Shown here piece by piece: positions 30,279-39,381 of a DNA stretch of 64,000 nt. This DNA is from Pantoea sp. At-9b. GTDB lineage: Bacteria > Pseudomonadota > Gammaproteobacteria > Enterobacterales > Enterobacteriaceae. The stretch covers positions 1,116,001-1,180,000 of the forward strand of contig NC_014837.1 in assembly GCF_000175935.2 (NCBI RefSeq), read 5' to 3'. Below the pieces are notes generated by a model. It was not told the origin of the DNA, ran no database searches, and was given only the letters and a program-made list of their open reading frames with translations. Both the position numbers and the translations under genes were made by a program. Every line of letters starts with the position of its first letter. Positions within the stretch are counted from its first letter, which is position 1.

Positions 30279-31144
30279 TATGCATTCTCCTCATCGTGAT
30301 ACTCTTCGCATGCCTGCAAGGTGTTCTGAATCAGGGTGGCAACCGTCATCGGGCCAACGCCGCCAGGCACTGGCGTGATGAAAGACGCGCGTTCTGAAGC
30401 GGCTTCGAAATCTACATCGCCAACCACTTTGCCGCTTTCCAGACGGTTGATACCGACATCAATCACGATCGCGCCCGGTTTGATCCAGTCACCCGGAATA
30501 AAGTTCGGTTTACCAACCGCCACGATCAACAGATCGGCGTGTTCGATGTGGTGACGCAGATCTTTGGTGAAACGGTGGGTGACGGTGGTGGTACAACCGG
30601 CCAGCAGTAACTCCATGCTCATCGGACGACCAACGATGTTGGATGCACCCACCACCACGGCGTTTAGGCCGTAGGTATCGATGTCATAACGCTCCAGCAA
30701 CGTGACAATGCCGCGTGGGGTGCAGGGACGCAGCTTAGGCGCGCGCTGGCACAGACGACCGACGTTGTACGGATGGAAACCATCGACATCTTTGTCCGGC
30801 ACGATGCGTTCCAGCACTTTAACGTTATCGATGCCTGCCGGAAGCGGCAGCTGCACCAGGATGCCATCGATTTCATGATCGTTATTCAGCGCATCGATCA
30901 ACTCCAGCAGCTCGGCTTCGCTGGTGGTTGCTGGCAGATCGTAAGAACGGGAAACGAATCCCACTTCTTCACAGGCGCGGCGTTTGCTGGCGACATAGAT
31001 CTGCGAAGCGGGGTTTTCCCCCACCAGAACGACTGCCAGGCCAGGTGCACGTTTTCCAGCCGCCAGACGCTGCTGTACTTTTTCCGCAACCTCAAGGCGC
31101 ACCTGCTGCGCAATCGTTTTACCGTCAATAATTTTTGCTGCCAT
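30278..31144 (-). CDS. folD: FolD, methylenetetrahydrofolate dehydrogenase/cyclohydrolase
   Basis: Bifunctional one-carbon enzyme: NADP-dependent dehydrogenase and 5,10-methenyl-THF cyclohydrolase. The 288 residues equal E. coli FolD, with [14 protein letters not shown] (active-site Lys), VQLPLP, and [13 protein letters not shown] for the cofactor. The start at 31144 ([14 protein letters not shown]) is set by homology. It is the first gene of a folD-ybcJ pair. Confidence 0.96.
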   Translation of the reverse strand: MAAKIIDGKTIAQQVRLEVAEKVQQRLAAGKRAPGLAVVLVGENPASQIYVASKRRACEEVGFVSRSYDLPATTSEAELLELIDALNNDHEIDGILVQLPLPAGIDNVKVLERIVPDKDVDGFHPYNVGRLCQRAPKLRPCTPRGIVTLLERYDIDTYGLNAVVVGASNIVGRPMSMELLLAGCTTTVTHRFTKDLRHHIEHADLLIVAVGKPNFIPGDWIKPGAIVIDVGINRLESGKVVGDVDFEAASERASFITPVPGGVGPMTVATLIQNTLQACEEYHDEENA

Positions 31145-31309
31145 CAGAGAGGAAATCCACTGTGTAATGTTGAATCGGGGAAAGGCGCCTATTCTGTCAG
31201 AAGCGCGCCGCGCTGTCAGGCACAGATTGATCCTGAGGCACGCTTTTGTCACTTCAGATTGCCCGCGTTAACCCGTATGATGCCCGGCAATGAATTTAGT
31301 GGAATGTTT

Positions 31310-31810
31310 ATGATCTGGCTAATCCTTGCAACTCTGGTGGTGGTTTTTGTCGTGGGTTTCCGCCTGCTGACGGCTGGCTCACGCCATGCGGCCCAGGCCC
31401 TGAGTAAGCGGCTGCAACTGCCGCCAGTCCATGTGGAATCAATGCTCTCGCTGATGGGGAAAGAGGCGGCGAAGGAGTTTACCGACTACATCACCGGCGA
31501 CAATGAAAACCATTTGCAGAATGCGGCGGCGGTGCTGCTGATTTGGCAGGTGTGCATTGTGGATGGCGGGGAAGCGAACATGCGGCGCTGGCATCAGATC
31601 CTCAGTCGGGCGCATTTCTCCCCAATGATTACCCCCCAGCAACTGCTGCTGGCGATGGGTTTTCTGCGTGAACTGGAGCCGGACCGGGAAGAGATGAATA
31701 TGATGCGCGAACGGTTCAATGGCGCGTTTTTGCCGGGCATTGAGCTGGAAGGCGAAGCGGGCGAGGAGAGTAATCTGGTGTCGCTGAGCGATTATCGTAA
31801 GCGTCATTAA
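31310..31810 (+). CDS. DUF1198 (YicN-like) membrane-anchored protein
   Basis: A 166-residue protein with one N-terminal membrane helix (MIWLILATLVVVFVVGFRLL) and a soluble helical remainder (HLQNAAAVLLIWQVCIVDG). It resembles E. coli YicN (DUF1198) over most of its length; the function is unknown. The ATG at 31310 is chosen because GGAA lies 5 nt upstream; ATG 31304 would add two residues. It is not next to folD in E. coli. Confidence 0.8.
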   Translation: MIWLILATLVVVFVVGFRLLTAGSRHAAQALSKRLQLPPVHVESMLSLMGKEAAKEFTDYITGDNENHLQNAAAVLLIWQVCIVDGGEANMRRWHQILSRAHFSPMITPQQLLLAMGFLRELEPDREEMNMMRERFNGAFLPGIELEGEAGEESNLVSLSDYRKRH

Positions 31811-31860
31811 GCGGGATTGGTTAGATCATCAGCACTCTGCACTTGGCGGGTGCAAAAACG

Positions 31861-31888
31861 TTGACGCGACTGCGTGCCAACGTATAAT
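31861..31888 (+). promoter_or_regulatory. tRNA-Arg promoter
   Basis: TTGACG (31861-31866) and a perfect TATAAT (31883-31888) with a 16-bp spacer; transcription would start about 10 nt before the mature tRNA 5' end. This is a near-consensus promoter, as expected for a stable RNA gene. Confidence 0.85.
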
Positions 31889-31905
31889 TCGACGCAACCG
31901 CATAT

Positions 31906-31982
31906 GCGCCCTTAGCTCAGCTGGATAGAGCACCGGCCTTCTAAGCCGTAGGTCACAGGTTCGAATCCTGTAGGGCGTGCCA
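31906..31982 (+). tRNA. argU: tRNA-Arg (anticodon UCU)
   Basis: A complete 77-nt tRNA with encoded CCA. Acceptor GCGCCCU pairs with AGGGCGU, the D-arm reads AGCTCAGCTGGATAGAGC, the anticodon TCT is at 31940-31942 in loop CTTCTAA, and the T-loop is TTCGAAT. It closely follows E. coli argU, which decodes the rare AGA codon. The base of the anticodon stem has a C27-U43 mismatch. The 3' end is the apparent integration site of the integrase 150 bp downstream, as for the DLP12 prophage at E. coli argU. Part of its anticodon arm is copied in the island at 42596-42622. Confidence 0.97.
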
Positions 31983-32135
31983 TCTCCTCTTCTTCTCAAC
32001 TCTTTTTTCATCTGTGAATTCCCTCTAACTCCTTGCCAATGCTGCATTCCTGGTCTTTTGATTTCTATTCGGTTCCGCTAAAAACTTTACTTCCTTGGGG
32101 ACACTGGCCTGTTCAATGGAGTGAAATGCCCCCAA

Positions 32136-33329
32136 ATGAAGCTCAACGTCCGTCAAATCGAGACTGCCAAGCCGAAAGACAAAGCCTGGAAACTGGCTGA
32201 CGGCGGTGGTCTGTACCTCGAAATCTTCCCCACTGGTGGTAAAAGCTGGCGGCTGAAATACCGCTTTGCAGGAAAAGAAAAGCGCGTGGTGTTTGGCCTC
32301 TATCCTGCGGTTACGCTGGCGCAGGCGCGCGGAAAGCGCGAAGACGCGAAAAGGATACTCGCAGCCGGTGGTGATCCCGGCGCGGCCAAGCAGGAAGCGA
32401 AGCAGGCCAAAATCCTCGCGGTTAACAACAACTTTGAAGCGATGGCGCGGGAATGGCATGGGACAAAGCGGGCTAACTGGTCGCAAGGCTATGCTGACGA
32501 CATTCTGGAATACCTGCGCAAAGATATTTTTCCTCATATCGGCAAAATGCCGGTCACTGAAATCACACCGATGCTGATGCTGGCGGTGCTGCGGAAAATG
32601 GAACAACGCGGCGTGCTGGATAAGCTGAAGAAAACCCGCCAGGCGTGTAGTCAGATTTATGTCTACGCCATTGTTACTGGCAGGGCGGAGTACAACCCCG
32701 TTTCTGAACTGGCGGGTGCACTGAAATCCCCGAAGCAGAAGCATTTTCCTCATCTGTTGAATAACGAGATAGGCGCGTTTCTGCGCGCGTTGTGTGGCTA
32801 TAGCGGCAGTAAGATGACTCAGTACGCCACGCGGTTGCTGATGCTGACAGGGACGCGAACTATTGAGTTACGCGCTGCGGAGTGGCGTGAGTTCGATTTA
32901 AGTAAAGGACTCTGGGAGATCCCCGAAGGGCGCATGAAGATGCGGCGTAAGCATTCGGTGCCGCTGTCGCGCCAGGCTGTTGAGTTGCTGGAAGAGATCC
33001 AGCAGCTCACCGGGCGCGGGAAGTATGTGTTTCCGGGCAGGAGCAATGCCGGTAAGCCGATGAGTGAAGCCACGATTAATCAGGTGATCAAACGGGTTGG
33101 CTATGATGGCCGGGCAACCGGACATGGGTTCCGGCATACCATGAGCACGGTTTTGCATGAGCAGGGGTATAACTCTGCGTGGATTGAAGTGCAGCTTGCA
33201 CATGTGGACAAGAATTCGATTCGCGGGACGTACAACCATGCGCAGTACCTGGATGGGCGGCGGGAGATGTTGCAGTGGTATGCGGATTATTTGGATGGGT
33301 TGCGGGATGGGGGTAATCAAAAGGGATAG
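32136..33329 (+). CDS. P4-type tyrosine integrase
   Basis: A 397-residue tyrosine recombinase with the N-terminal DUF4102 arm-binding domain (MKLNVRQIETAKPKDKAWKL), SAM-like core-binding domain, and catalytic domain. Catalytic residues are visible in TGTRTIELRAAEW (Arg), HGFRHTMST (His-x-x-Arg) and the nucleophile Tyr in TYNHAQYLDG. It sits directly downstream of tRNA-Arg and reads away from it, the standard layout at the left end of a tRNA-inserted island. The ATG at 32136 is preferred over a GTG five codons upstream. It appears intact, so excision might still be possible if a right att site exists. Confidence 0.94.
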   Translation: MKLNVRQIETAKPKDKAWKLADGGGLYLEIFPTGGKSWRLKYRFAGKEKRVVFGLYPAVTLAQARGKREDAKRILAAGGDPGAAKQEAKQAKILAVNNNFEAMAREWHGTKRANWSQGYADDILEYLRKDIFPHIGKMPVTEITPMLMLAVLRKMEQRGVLDKLKKTRQACSQIYVYAIVTGRAEYNPVSELAGALKSPKQKHFPHLLNNEIGAFLRALCGYSGSKMTQYATRLLMLTGTRTIELRAAEWREFDLSKGLWEIPEGRMKMRRKHSVPLSRQAVELLEEIQQLTGRGKYVFPGRSNAGKPMSEATINQVIKRVGYDGRATGHGFRHTMSTVLHEQGYNSAWIEVQLAHVDKNSIRGTYNHAQYLDGRREMLQWYADYLDGLRDGGNQKG

Positions 33330-33691
33330 GGGTAAGTCGGTATGTGCTATAAGCAGGTATCACTAACAACAACTTATGAGATATCTCGCATAATATAGTA
33401 ATTCATTTTTGGAGGCTTCGTGCATGCTGGCACTGCTACATTAGATGCTATGCCTGACACCGTTATACTGAGCACTAAATTATTGCTGCCCTGAAAACCG
33501 TTGCCTCAGGCGGAGTTGGGAATAAATATAGTAAAATCAACATCATTAATTCCGCGTAGAGGGTGACAGATGTGATGGAGCAACTCTATATACTCAGAAG
33601 CTGAGAATTGATACCGGCAAAAAACTTTGCTGCGATGTGGAGTTTATTAAATCCAGCAAATCTGTGTAGAATGCAGAATATGAAATAATAA

Positions 33692-33718
33692 TTGAGTTAA
33701 CACATTATTAATTATAAT
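33692..33718 (+). promoter_or_regulatory. candidate promoter of the ubiquitin-like operon
   Basis: The 452-bp gap 33330-33781 has no gene. It contains an AT-rich stretch with a perfect TATAAT at 33713-33718 and TTGAGT at 33692-33697. The 15-bp spacing is short for sigma-70, so an activator or the operon's own sigma-like factor may be involved. A palindrome GAGATATCTC at 33378-33387 and a weak GGTGC / GCACC hairpin at 33730-33760 lie in the same gap. Confidence 0.35.
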
Positions 33719-33781
33719 TTTTTCACCTCGGTGCGCTAGTTCTCAGAGCTGAAGGCACCTTTTCTACACACAAGTATTCTG

Positions 33782-34570
33782 ATGGAGGTTGCATTGATCG
33801 TTCCTCTTCAAAAACAAACTGAGGCTGGAAAGCTGTACACACGCTTACCTGAAACCGAAACTAGGTTAGTGGAATTAAGCACTCTTCCAGATAAGGATTT
33901 GATCGAACTGTGCAAGCAGAGCAAGACACATCCGCAATATGTGCCCAGTGAATGTCTTCTTTACTTCGTCCGACGCAGCGCACCGACCAATCAAACTCTT
34001 TTTGACCCGCTCTTCAGGATTCTCTCAGAACGAATTTTCAGGAAACTTCCTCGAACCGTCAATCCAGGCGGAAACTCAGTGTCAATGCTGAACAGCGACG
34101 TTCAGGAGAGTGTTCTTGACCGTTTCGTTGAGATGCTTATGCTTGATAAAGTAGGGTATGAAGAGCGGTTGGACATTTTTGAATTGCGTTTTGACATGGC
34201 TTTTTTAAGTTTAAAAAAAGATGCCTTTCAGAAGTCTTATCGGTCAGAGAAAAGAAATACTGAGCTGGAATACAATGATTCAGAGGACATCACTTCAGAG
34301 GTTGAAGCAGTTTCTGAAGGTTATAATCCTTTTGAGGAAACAGATCTCAATAATTTTCATTACTGTCGCAAGCTTGATGCGACGATTGAGACTTTACCCG
34401 ATCTACAAAAGCGAATCATTGAGATGATCCGATTAGATTTTCCGATAGACTCCATCGACCCAAATGAGATGACGATTTCCAAGGCTCTTAACAAGTCTGA
34501 AAAGACCATCCATAATCAGAAAAATAAGGCGTTTGCACGTCTGCTTAAACTGCTTGAAGGGGGAATATGA
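33782..34570 (+). CDS. sigma-70-like HTH protein, first gene of the Ubl operon
   Basis: A 262-residue soluble protein. The C-terminal 60 residues look like sigma region 4 (LPDLQKRIIEMIRLDF, then TISKALNKSEKTIHNQKNKA as helix-turn-helix). The middle (EERLDIFELRFDMAFLSLKK) could be a degenerate region 2, but I cannot confirm it. Role: probably a dedicated transcription factor for the operon. Start choice: ATG 33782 has no ribosome site, while in-frame TTG at 33794 has GGAGG with a 5-nt spacer, so the real protein may begin there. It overlaps the next gene by 4 bp (ATGATG junction). The gene is AT-richer than the core. Confidence 0.72.
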   Translation: MEVALIVPLQKQTEAGKLYTRLPETETRLVELSTLPDKDLIELCKQSKTHPQYVPSECLLYFVRRSAPTNQTLFDPLFRILSERIFRKLPRTVNPGGNSVSMLNSDVQESVLDRFVEMLMLDKVGYEERLDIFELRFDMAFLSLKKDAFQKSYRSEKRNTELEYNDSEDITSEVEAVSEGYNPFEETDLNNFHYCRKLDATIETLPDLQKRIIEMIRLDFPIDSIDPNEMTISKALNKSEKTIHNQKNKAFARLLKLLEGGI

Positions 34571-35148
34571 TGACTGGACTTTCACCTCAGGCATCCCTGG
34601 AAGAGGTACTTGAGTCATTTTCCATAGAGCATGATGTGGGAAAAGCGACTCTGCAAAAGTATCTTGCAGCCTTCCCCGAATATGCCAATGATCTCATTGA
34701 CCTGTCTCGTGAGATAGCCAGAATATCAATCGAAGATGAGGCGCCACTCTCTGAGTCCGAGCGCCGCATAATCAATTCTGCTGTCACTCGCATCCAGAAT
34801 TCACCGGGCAAAACAGCGGTGGATCCATTTGCTAACCTCTCAGCTCAAGAAATGCGGTCTCTCTCTAAATCACTGGATATACCTCGACAGGTAGTAATGG
34901 CATTCAAAGAGCGAAACGTAGTCGCCAAATCTGTTCCCCAAGGTTTTCTGGCCAGGTTAGCTGAACAACTTCAGGTCAGTGTGCAACAGCTATTTACCTC
35001 ACTCGAGCAGCCCCACATGGAGGTTGTAGGGAGTTATAAGTCCGATTCTAAACCGGGTGATGCAGAGAAGATTACTTTCGAACTACTGCTTCGGGATGCC
35101 GATATGTCTGAGGAAGAAATCAGGAACTTAATGGAAGAGGATAGATAA
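34567..35148 (+). CDS. small regulator-like protein with HTH-like C-terminal half
   Basis: A 193-residue acidic protein that I do not recognise by family. Residues 20-50 (KATLQKYLAAFPEYANDLID) are helical; residues 90-145 (SAQEMRSLSKSLDIPRQVVM and LARLAEQLQVSVQQLF) resemble HTH or antitoxin-type segments. Its position directly before an ImmA/IrrE-containing protein fits the common pair of a regulator and the metallopeptidase that cleaves it; this is inference. AAGGGGG precedes the overlapping start. It lies 1 bp before the next gene. Confidence 0.65.
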   Translation: MMTGLSPQASLEEVLESFSIEHDVGKATLQKYLAAFPEYANDLIDLSREIARISIEDEAPLSESERRIINSAVTRIQNSPGKTAVDPFANLSAQEMRSLSKSLDIPRQVVMAFKERNVVAKSVPQGFLARLAEQLQVSVQQLFTSLEQPHMEVVGSYKSDSKPGDAEKITFELLLRDADMSEEEIRNLMEEDR

Positions 35149-35149
35149 C

Positions 35150-38100
35150 GTGCAAGCAGTGGAACTGGCTCGCAAGGTCGCTGCTGCTCTACATGAACAG
35201 GCCGTTGATTCTGGACATAATCCATGGACTCCCTATGAGTTTGCTGTTGCGGAAGCAAAAAGACGAGGGCTTGATGTAGAGAGAACAAGAAAAGGATCGC
35301 CTAACCTGAGGGGCGCACGGGCTCGTTTTATCCCAGAGGAGAAGTTTATTCTCCACGAAAAATGCGCAACTCCTTTTGAGCAAGCATTCCTCGTAGCTCA
35401 TGAAATTGGTCACGCTGAACTTGGCGATGATGTCGAAGAGGATGAGCAGGGCTATACGACAGATCCCACAAGGACGTCGGAGACCTCCCCGCTGGGAGTT
35501 GAGCGAGTCGTAGATTACAGTCGCAGACAGCGAAGAGAGGTCCAGATGGATCTTTTTGCGCGCGAGTTTTTGCTACCTAGACATTTTGTTAGAACGCTTT
35601 ATCTGGAGGGCCAAAGTGCTTCAAGTATTGCCGAAAAGCTTGGAGCGCCATTTGACGTTGTTGCTCAACAACTTTTTGATGCACTACTGTTGCCCCCAAC
35701 TTTGCCTGAAAATCAAGAGTCAGCAATTGAATTTCCTTTAAACGATGAGCAGGCTAAAGCCGCAGCCCATCGTGGTGTTGCTTTTTTGCTTGAAGCCGGA
35801 CCTGGCACGGGAAAAACACAGACATTGGTAGGCCGTGTAAAAGGATTGCTTAATGAAGGGGTTGATCCCCGGAAAATTCTCTTGCTGACTTTTTCAAATA
35901 AAGCGGCAGGAGAAATGGCTGAAAGAATTGCGCGTGTCGATAGCGGTGCTGCAGCTGCAATGTGGATCGGTACCTTCCACTCATTCGGCCTCGATTTGGT
36001 TCGCCGGTTTCACGATAAGTTGAATCTGCCACAATCCCCCCGGATGTTGGATCGTACAGAAGCAGTAGAATTGCTGGAGCATGAGTTCCCAAAATTAGGA
36101 CTGGTTCATTACCGCAATCTTTATGATCCAAGCCGGATTATTGCGGATTTTCTCGCCGGCATTTCACGTGCTAAAGACGAGGTAGTCGATGCAAGCACCT
36201 ACCTGAAACTGGCGCAGGCCATGCGCGATAGCGCTGTTGAGAATGATGCTATTACCGATGCAGAGAAAGCGATTGAAGTCGCCAAGGTGTACGCAGCTTA
36301 TGAGAATCTTAAGCAACAGTCTGAATGTATAGACTTTGGGGATTTGGTTTCATTACCTGTAAAGCTACTTGAAGAAAATGAAGCTATTCGCTCCCATATC
36401 CAGTCTACCTATGAACACGTTTTGGTGGACGAATACCAGGATGTCAACCACAGCAGCGTGCGACTGCTGAAAGCTATATGTGGCAATGGTAATAATTTGT
36501 GGGCAGTTGGGGATGCTAAGCAGTCAATCTATCGTTTTAGAGGTGCCTCTTCATTTAACATGACGCGCTTTGGAAATGAAGATTTTCCAGGTGGGGTGCG
36601 ATATCGGTTAAAAATGAACTACCGATCTGTACCTGAAATAGTTTCAACATTTTCGAGATTTGCGGTGGGTATGGCTGTAGGGGATGCTGATAGCTGGCTA
36701 CGCCCCAATCGGGGCAGTAATGCCTGCAAACCCGAGCTTCGCTTTGTGGGACAAGGCGTTCAACAGTCACCAGCTCTTGCGGACGCTATACAGGAAATGC
36801 GAGGTGCCGGTTACCCATATCGTGATCAGGCCGTTCTCTGTACAGGCAACGAAAAACTCTCAGAAATTGGGCAACAACTTGAGCGTTTAGGCATCCCTGT
36901 TCTTTTCTTGGGCAGTGTTTTCGAGCGTCCAGAGATAAAGGATTGGCTGTCACTGCTTTCCCTTTTAGTGGATCGCCGCGCAATGGGCCTGGTGAGGATG
37001 GCTTGCCTGCCAGAATTTACGATGTCGCTGGAAGATGTCGGAAATATTCTTGCATGCCTGCGTGAAGAAGATGACTGGGGGGATTGGAGAGATAAAGTAA
37101 ATCAGTTCCAAATCTCTGCAAATGGCCGTACTGCCTTAAAGCGGCTGATTAAAACACTGGACGGTTTTAAAGGCGATACTTCACCCTGGACTGTGCTGGC
37201 CACTGTACTTTTAGACAGGACTCGTATTGTAGCTCGCCTGGCAACTTCCTCAGGTTGTAGTGACCGCTCCCAATGTATTGCAACCTGGCAGTTACTTAAT
37301 TTCTTGCGAGTCCAGCCCTCAACTGGCGAAGGGTTATTTATCACTCGCACATTAGATCGCATCCGCCGTTTAGTCCGACTCGGGGACGATCGTGACCTCA
37401 GGCAACTCCCGGTAGTAGCACAAAGCATTGACGCGGTTCGCCTCATGACTATACATGGCTCAAAAGGGCTTGAATTTCCTGTGGTCCATGTCCCGGGGAT
37501 GAATGCAGATACCCTTCCTGGTTATACGCAAAAGCAAGCCTGCCCACCACCCGATGGGATGATAGCTGGAAGTAAGGCTAATGCCAGGGAGCAGTTTAGT
37601 CTGGAGCACAAGGCGGAAAGAGAATGCTTATTCTATGTTGCATTGTCGAGAGCCAGGGACCAGTTATTCCTCTATGCTGCACTACGAAACGCTGCAGGTA
37701 GTACTCGAAGGAAATCTGAGTATCTGGATCGTATTGAGCCCAATCTGATTCAAAGAAACATAGAGCCTCATCATCCGGTCATTGAGCCTCCTGAATCTTT
37801 ACCAATAGACTGGGTTGCGGATGGAGAATTCAAACTTAGTGGCGATCAGGTCTCCCTCTATGAATCTTGTCCTCGACGATTTTTCTATACTCACGTCCTT
37901 CAAATCGGGGGGCGACGATCACCAACCCCATTCTCAAAAATGCACGATGCTGTCCGAAAAGTGTTCAGGGATATGATCGAGGCAGAGTCTACGATAATTA
38001 CGAATATAGAAGGCAGCGTTGAGCAAGCTCTCAAAGTTGAAGGTCTGGCTGAGCACGGATATGCCCCTGAGTTTAAGTCTCTGGCACTTGACATGGTTAG

Positions 38101-38542
38101 ATATTTTAATTCAATTCGCGAAGGTCATGCCCCTGAAACACCCAGTGTACTCACGATGAAGTTTGGGGATATTCCTATCACTGTACAACCTGACGATGTG
38201 TTGATTTACTCAGATGGGCGACGTACTTTTCGCCGGGTTAGAACCGGACATAAAAGAGATAAAGAAGAATCGGACCTTGGCGCAGCCGCTTTTATACTGG
38301 CAGCACGGAGAGCCTTTCCTGACGCGATAGTGGAGTTAGTTCATCTTTCTGATAAGACTGTAACGCCGATTGATCTGAGCACTAAGGTGCTACATAACCG
38401 GCAGGAAAAGCTTCATGTTGCCTTAGACTCTATAAGCCGGGGTGTATTTCCCGCCGAATCATCATCCCGGGTCTGTCCCTCCTGCCCGGCATTTTTCGTC
38501 TGCGGATTGACCCCTCCAGGCGCGCTTCAAAAAAAATTCTAA
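35150..38542 (+). CDS. ImmA/IrrE protease - UvrD helicase - PD-(D/E)XK-type nuclease fusion
   Basis: An 1130-residue three-part protein. Residues 1-180: ImmA/IrrE metallopeptidase with HEIGH (84-88) and FAREFLLP near 140; the usual third ligand position is Gln132, with Glu130 nearby. Residues 195-880: superfamily 1 helicase with Walker A AGPGTGKTQT (216-225), LLLTFSNKAAGEMAERI, DEYQD (427-431), GDAKQSIYRFRGA, GSKGLEF (770-776) and VALSRARDQL. Residues 890-1130: AddB/RecB-like nuclease with Fe-S Cys at 907, 1109, 1112 and 1118 (CPRRFFY; C-x2-C-x5-C). The expected catalytic D...(D/E)xK is unusual: QPDDVLIYSDG is followed by RRVRTGHK rather than a xxK strand. Start is GTG at 35150, with GAAGAGG 9 nt upstream. 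Probable job: sensing or processing DNA, with the protease acting on a partner such as the preceding regulator. Confidence 0.88.
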   Translation: MQAVELARKVAAALHEQAVDSGHNPWTPYEFAVAEAKRRGLDVERTRKGSPNLRGARARFIPEEKFILHEKCATPFEQAFLVAHEIGHAELGDDVEEDEQGYTTDPTRTSETSPLGVERVVDYSRRQRREVQMDLFAREFLLPRHFVRTLYLEGQSASSIAEKLGAPFDVVAQQLFDALLLPPTLPENQESAIEFPLNDEQAKAAAHRGVAFLLEAGPGTGKTQTLVGRVKGLLNEGVDPRKILLLTFSNKAAGEMAERIARVDSGAAAAMWIGTFHSFGLDLVRRFHDKLNLPQSPRMLDRTEAVELLEHEFPKLGLVHYRNLYDPSRIIADFLAGISRAKDEVVDASTYLKLAQAMRDSAVENDAITDAEKAIEVAKVYAAYENLKQQSECIDFGDLVSLPVKLLEENEAIRSHIQSTYEHVLVDEYQDVNHSSVRLLKAICGNGNNLWAVGDAKQSIYRFRGASSFNMTRFGNEDFPGGVRYRLKMNYRSVPEIVSTFSRFAVGMAVGDADSWLRPNRGSNACKPELRFVGQGVQQSPALADAIQEMRGAGYPYRDQAVLCTGNEKLSEIGQQLERLGIPVLFLGSVFERPEIKDWLSLLSLLVDRRAMGLVRMACLPEFTMSLEDVGNILACLREEDDWGDWRDKVNQFQISANGRTALKRLIKTLDGFKGDTSPWTVLATVLLDRTRIVARLATSSGCSDRSQCIATWQLLNFLRVQPSTGEGLFITRTLDRIRRLVRLGDDRDLRQLPVVAQSIDAVRLMTIHGSKGLEFPVVHVPGMNADTLPGYTQKQACPPPDGMIAGSKANAREQFSLEHKAERECLFYVALSRARDQLFLYAALRNAAGSTRRKSEYLDRIEPNLIQRNIEPHHPVIEPPESLPIDWVADGEFKLSGDQVSLYESCPRRFFYTHVLQIGGRRSPTPFSKMHDAVRKVFRDMIEAESTIITNIEGSVEQALKVEGLAEHGYAPEFKSLALDMVRYFNSIREGHAPETPSVLTMKFGDIPITVQPDDVLIYSDGRRTFRRVRTGHKRDKEESDLGAAAFILAARRAFPDAIVELVHLSDKTVTPIDLSTKVLHNRQEKLHVALDSISRGVFPAESSSRVCPSCPAFFVCGLTPPGALQKKF

Positions 38543-38625
38543 AATAATTTACCGCTTTGGTAGAGCTGCATCGATTGAGTATTAGAGCCAGACATCATCT
38601 GGCCAAACTCAAGGATATGCAAAAC

Positions 38626-39381
38626 ATGAACAGCCAAAATATTAACAATATCGACGATGTCGGAGAAGCGATTCGCGAAGGCCGCGAGCTGCGTCCGGCA
38701 AATGCCTACCGCATCCTGTTTGCGCAGGAAAACCTGGATTTTCACGCAATTGTAGTCAATGACCCAGTTCCACTGGGTCGACAAATTCTGATTGCTGCGG
38801 GTCTGCGTGCAAATGATGACTATAGCCTCTTCGCCATTCTTCAGACGGGAGACTTTGAAGATCTGCGCCTTGATGAACCTTTCGATTTACGCGGTCATGG
38901 CGCTGAACGTTTCGTGGCCTTCCAGACCGATCGTGATTTCAAACTTACTGTAAACGACAGCCAAGTATCATGGGGTAAACCTGCAATTTCGGGGGCAGCA
39001 CTTTATGAACTGGCAAAACCAGGCGACGGCGATGCCGTATTTATGGTTATCCGTGGTGGTGATGATCGCCAGATTGAACCGAATGAGGCGGTGGATCTTA
39101 CGACTCCGGGAATTGAACACTTTGTAACGGCGCCAAAGCGTAAACCAAAGATTGATATCGTCGTTAATGGACGTGAAGTTCAGGTCAGCGATAGTCATCA
39201 AACTTTCGAGCAATTTGTGGCTATCGCATATCCAGGTGAAGCCCCAACTGCTGAGATCGTATATTCAATTACATATCGTGGAGCGAGCTCAAAACCACAC
39301 AGTGGTGAGTTAGCTGCAGGTGCCTTTATCGAAGTGAAAAATGGGAGCGTAATCAATGTCGGCCGCACCATTCAATCTTAA
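38626..39381 (+). CDS. multi-ubiquitin protein with three tandem ubiquitin-like domains
   Basis: A 251-residue protein made of three beta-grasp (multi-ubiquitin family) repeats at about 25-100, 104-168 and 174-251. The first two share an obvious pattern: DLRLDEPFDLRGHGAERFV and QIEPNEAVDLTTPGIEHFV; the third ends SGELAAGAFIEVKNGSVINV. The C-terminus is GRTIQS and has no Gly-Gly, so it must be used as it is or trimmed. Start: ATG 38626 is 10 nt after AAGGA; ATG 38617 is too close and the TTG at 38557 has no site. The 83-bp gap before it is the largest in the operon. It overlaps the E1-like gene by 26 bp. Role: the modifier to be conjugated. Confidence 0.85.
   Translation: MNSQNINNIDDVGEAIREGRELRPANAYRILFAQENLDFHAIVVNDPVPLGRQILIAAGLRANDDYSLFAILQTGDFEDLRLDEPFDLRGHGAERFVAFQTDRDFKLTVNDSQVSWGKPAISGAALYELAKPGDGDAVFMVIRGGDDRQIEPNEAVDLTTPGIEHFVTAPKRKPKIDIVVNGREVQVSDSHQTFEQFVAIAYPGEAPTAEIVYSITYRGASSKPHSGELAAGAFIEVKNGSVINVGRTIQS

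Noticed and set aside
31829-32047. A 72-codon minus-strand frame containing YRIRTCDLRLRRPVLYPAEL
   Set aside because: It is the antisense translation of the tRNA-Arg gene, a well-known false protein.
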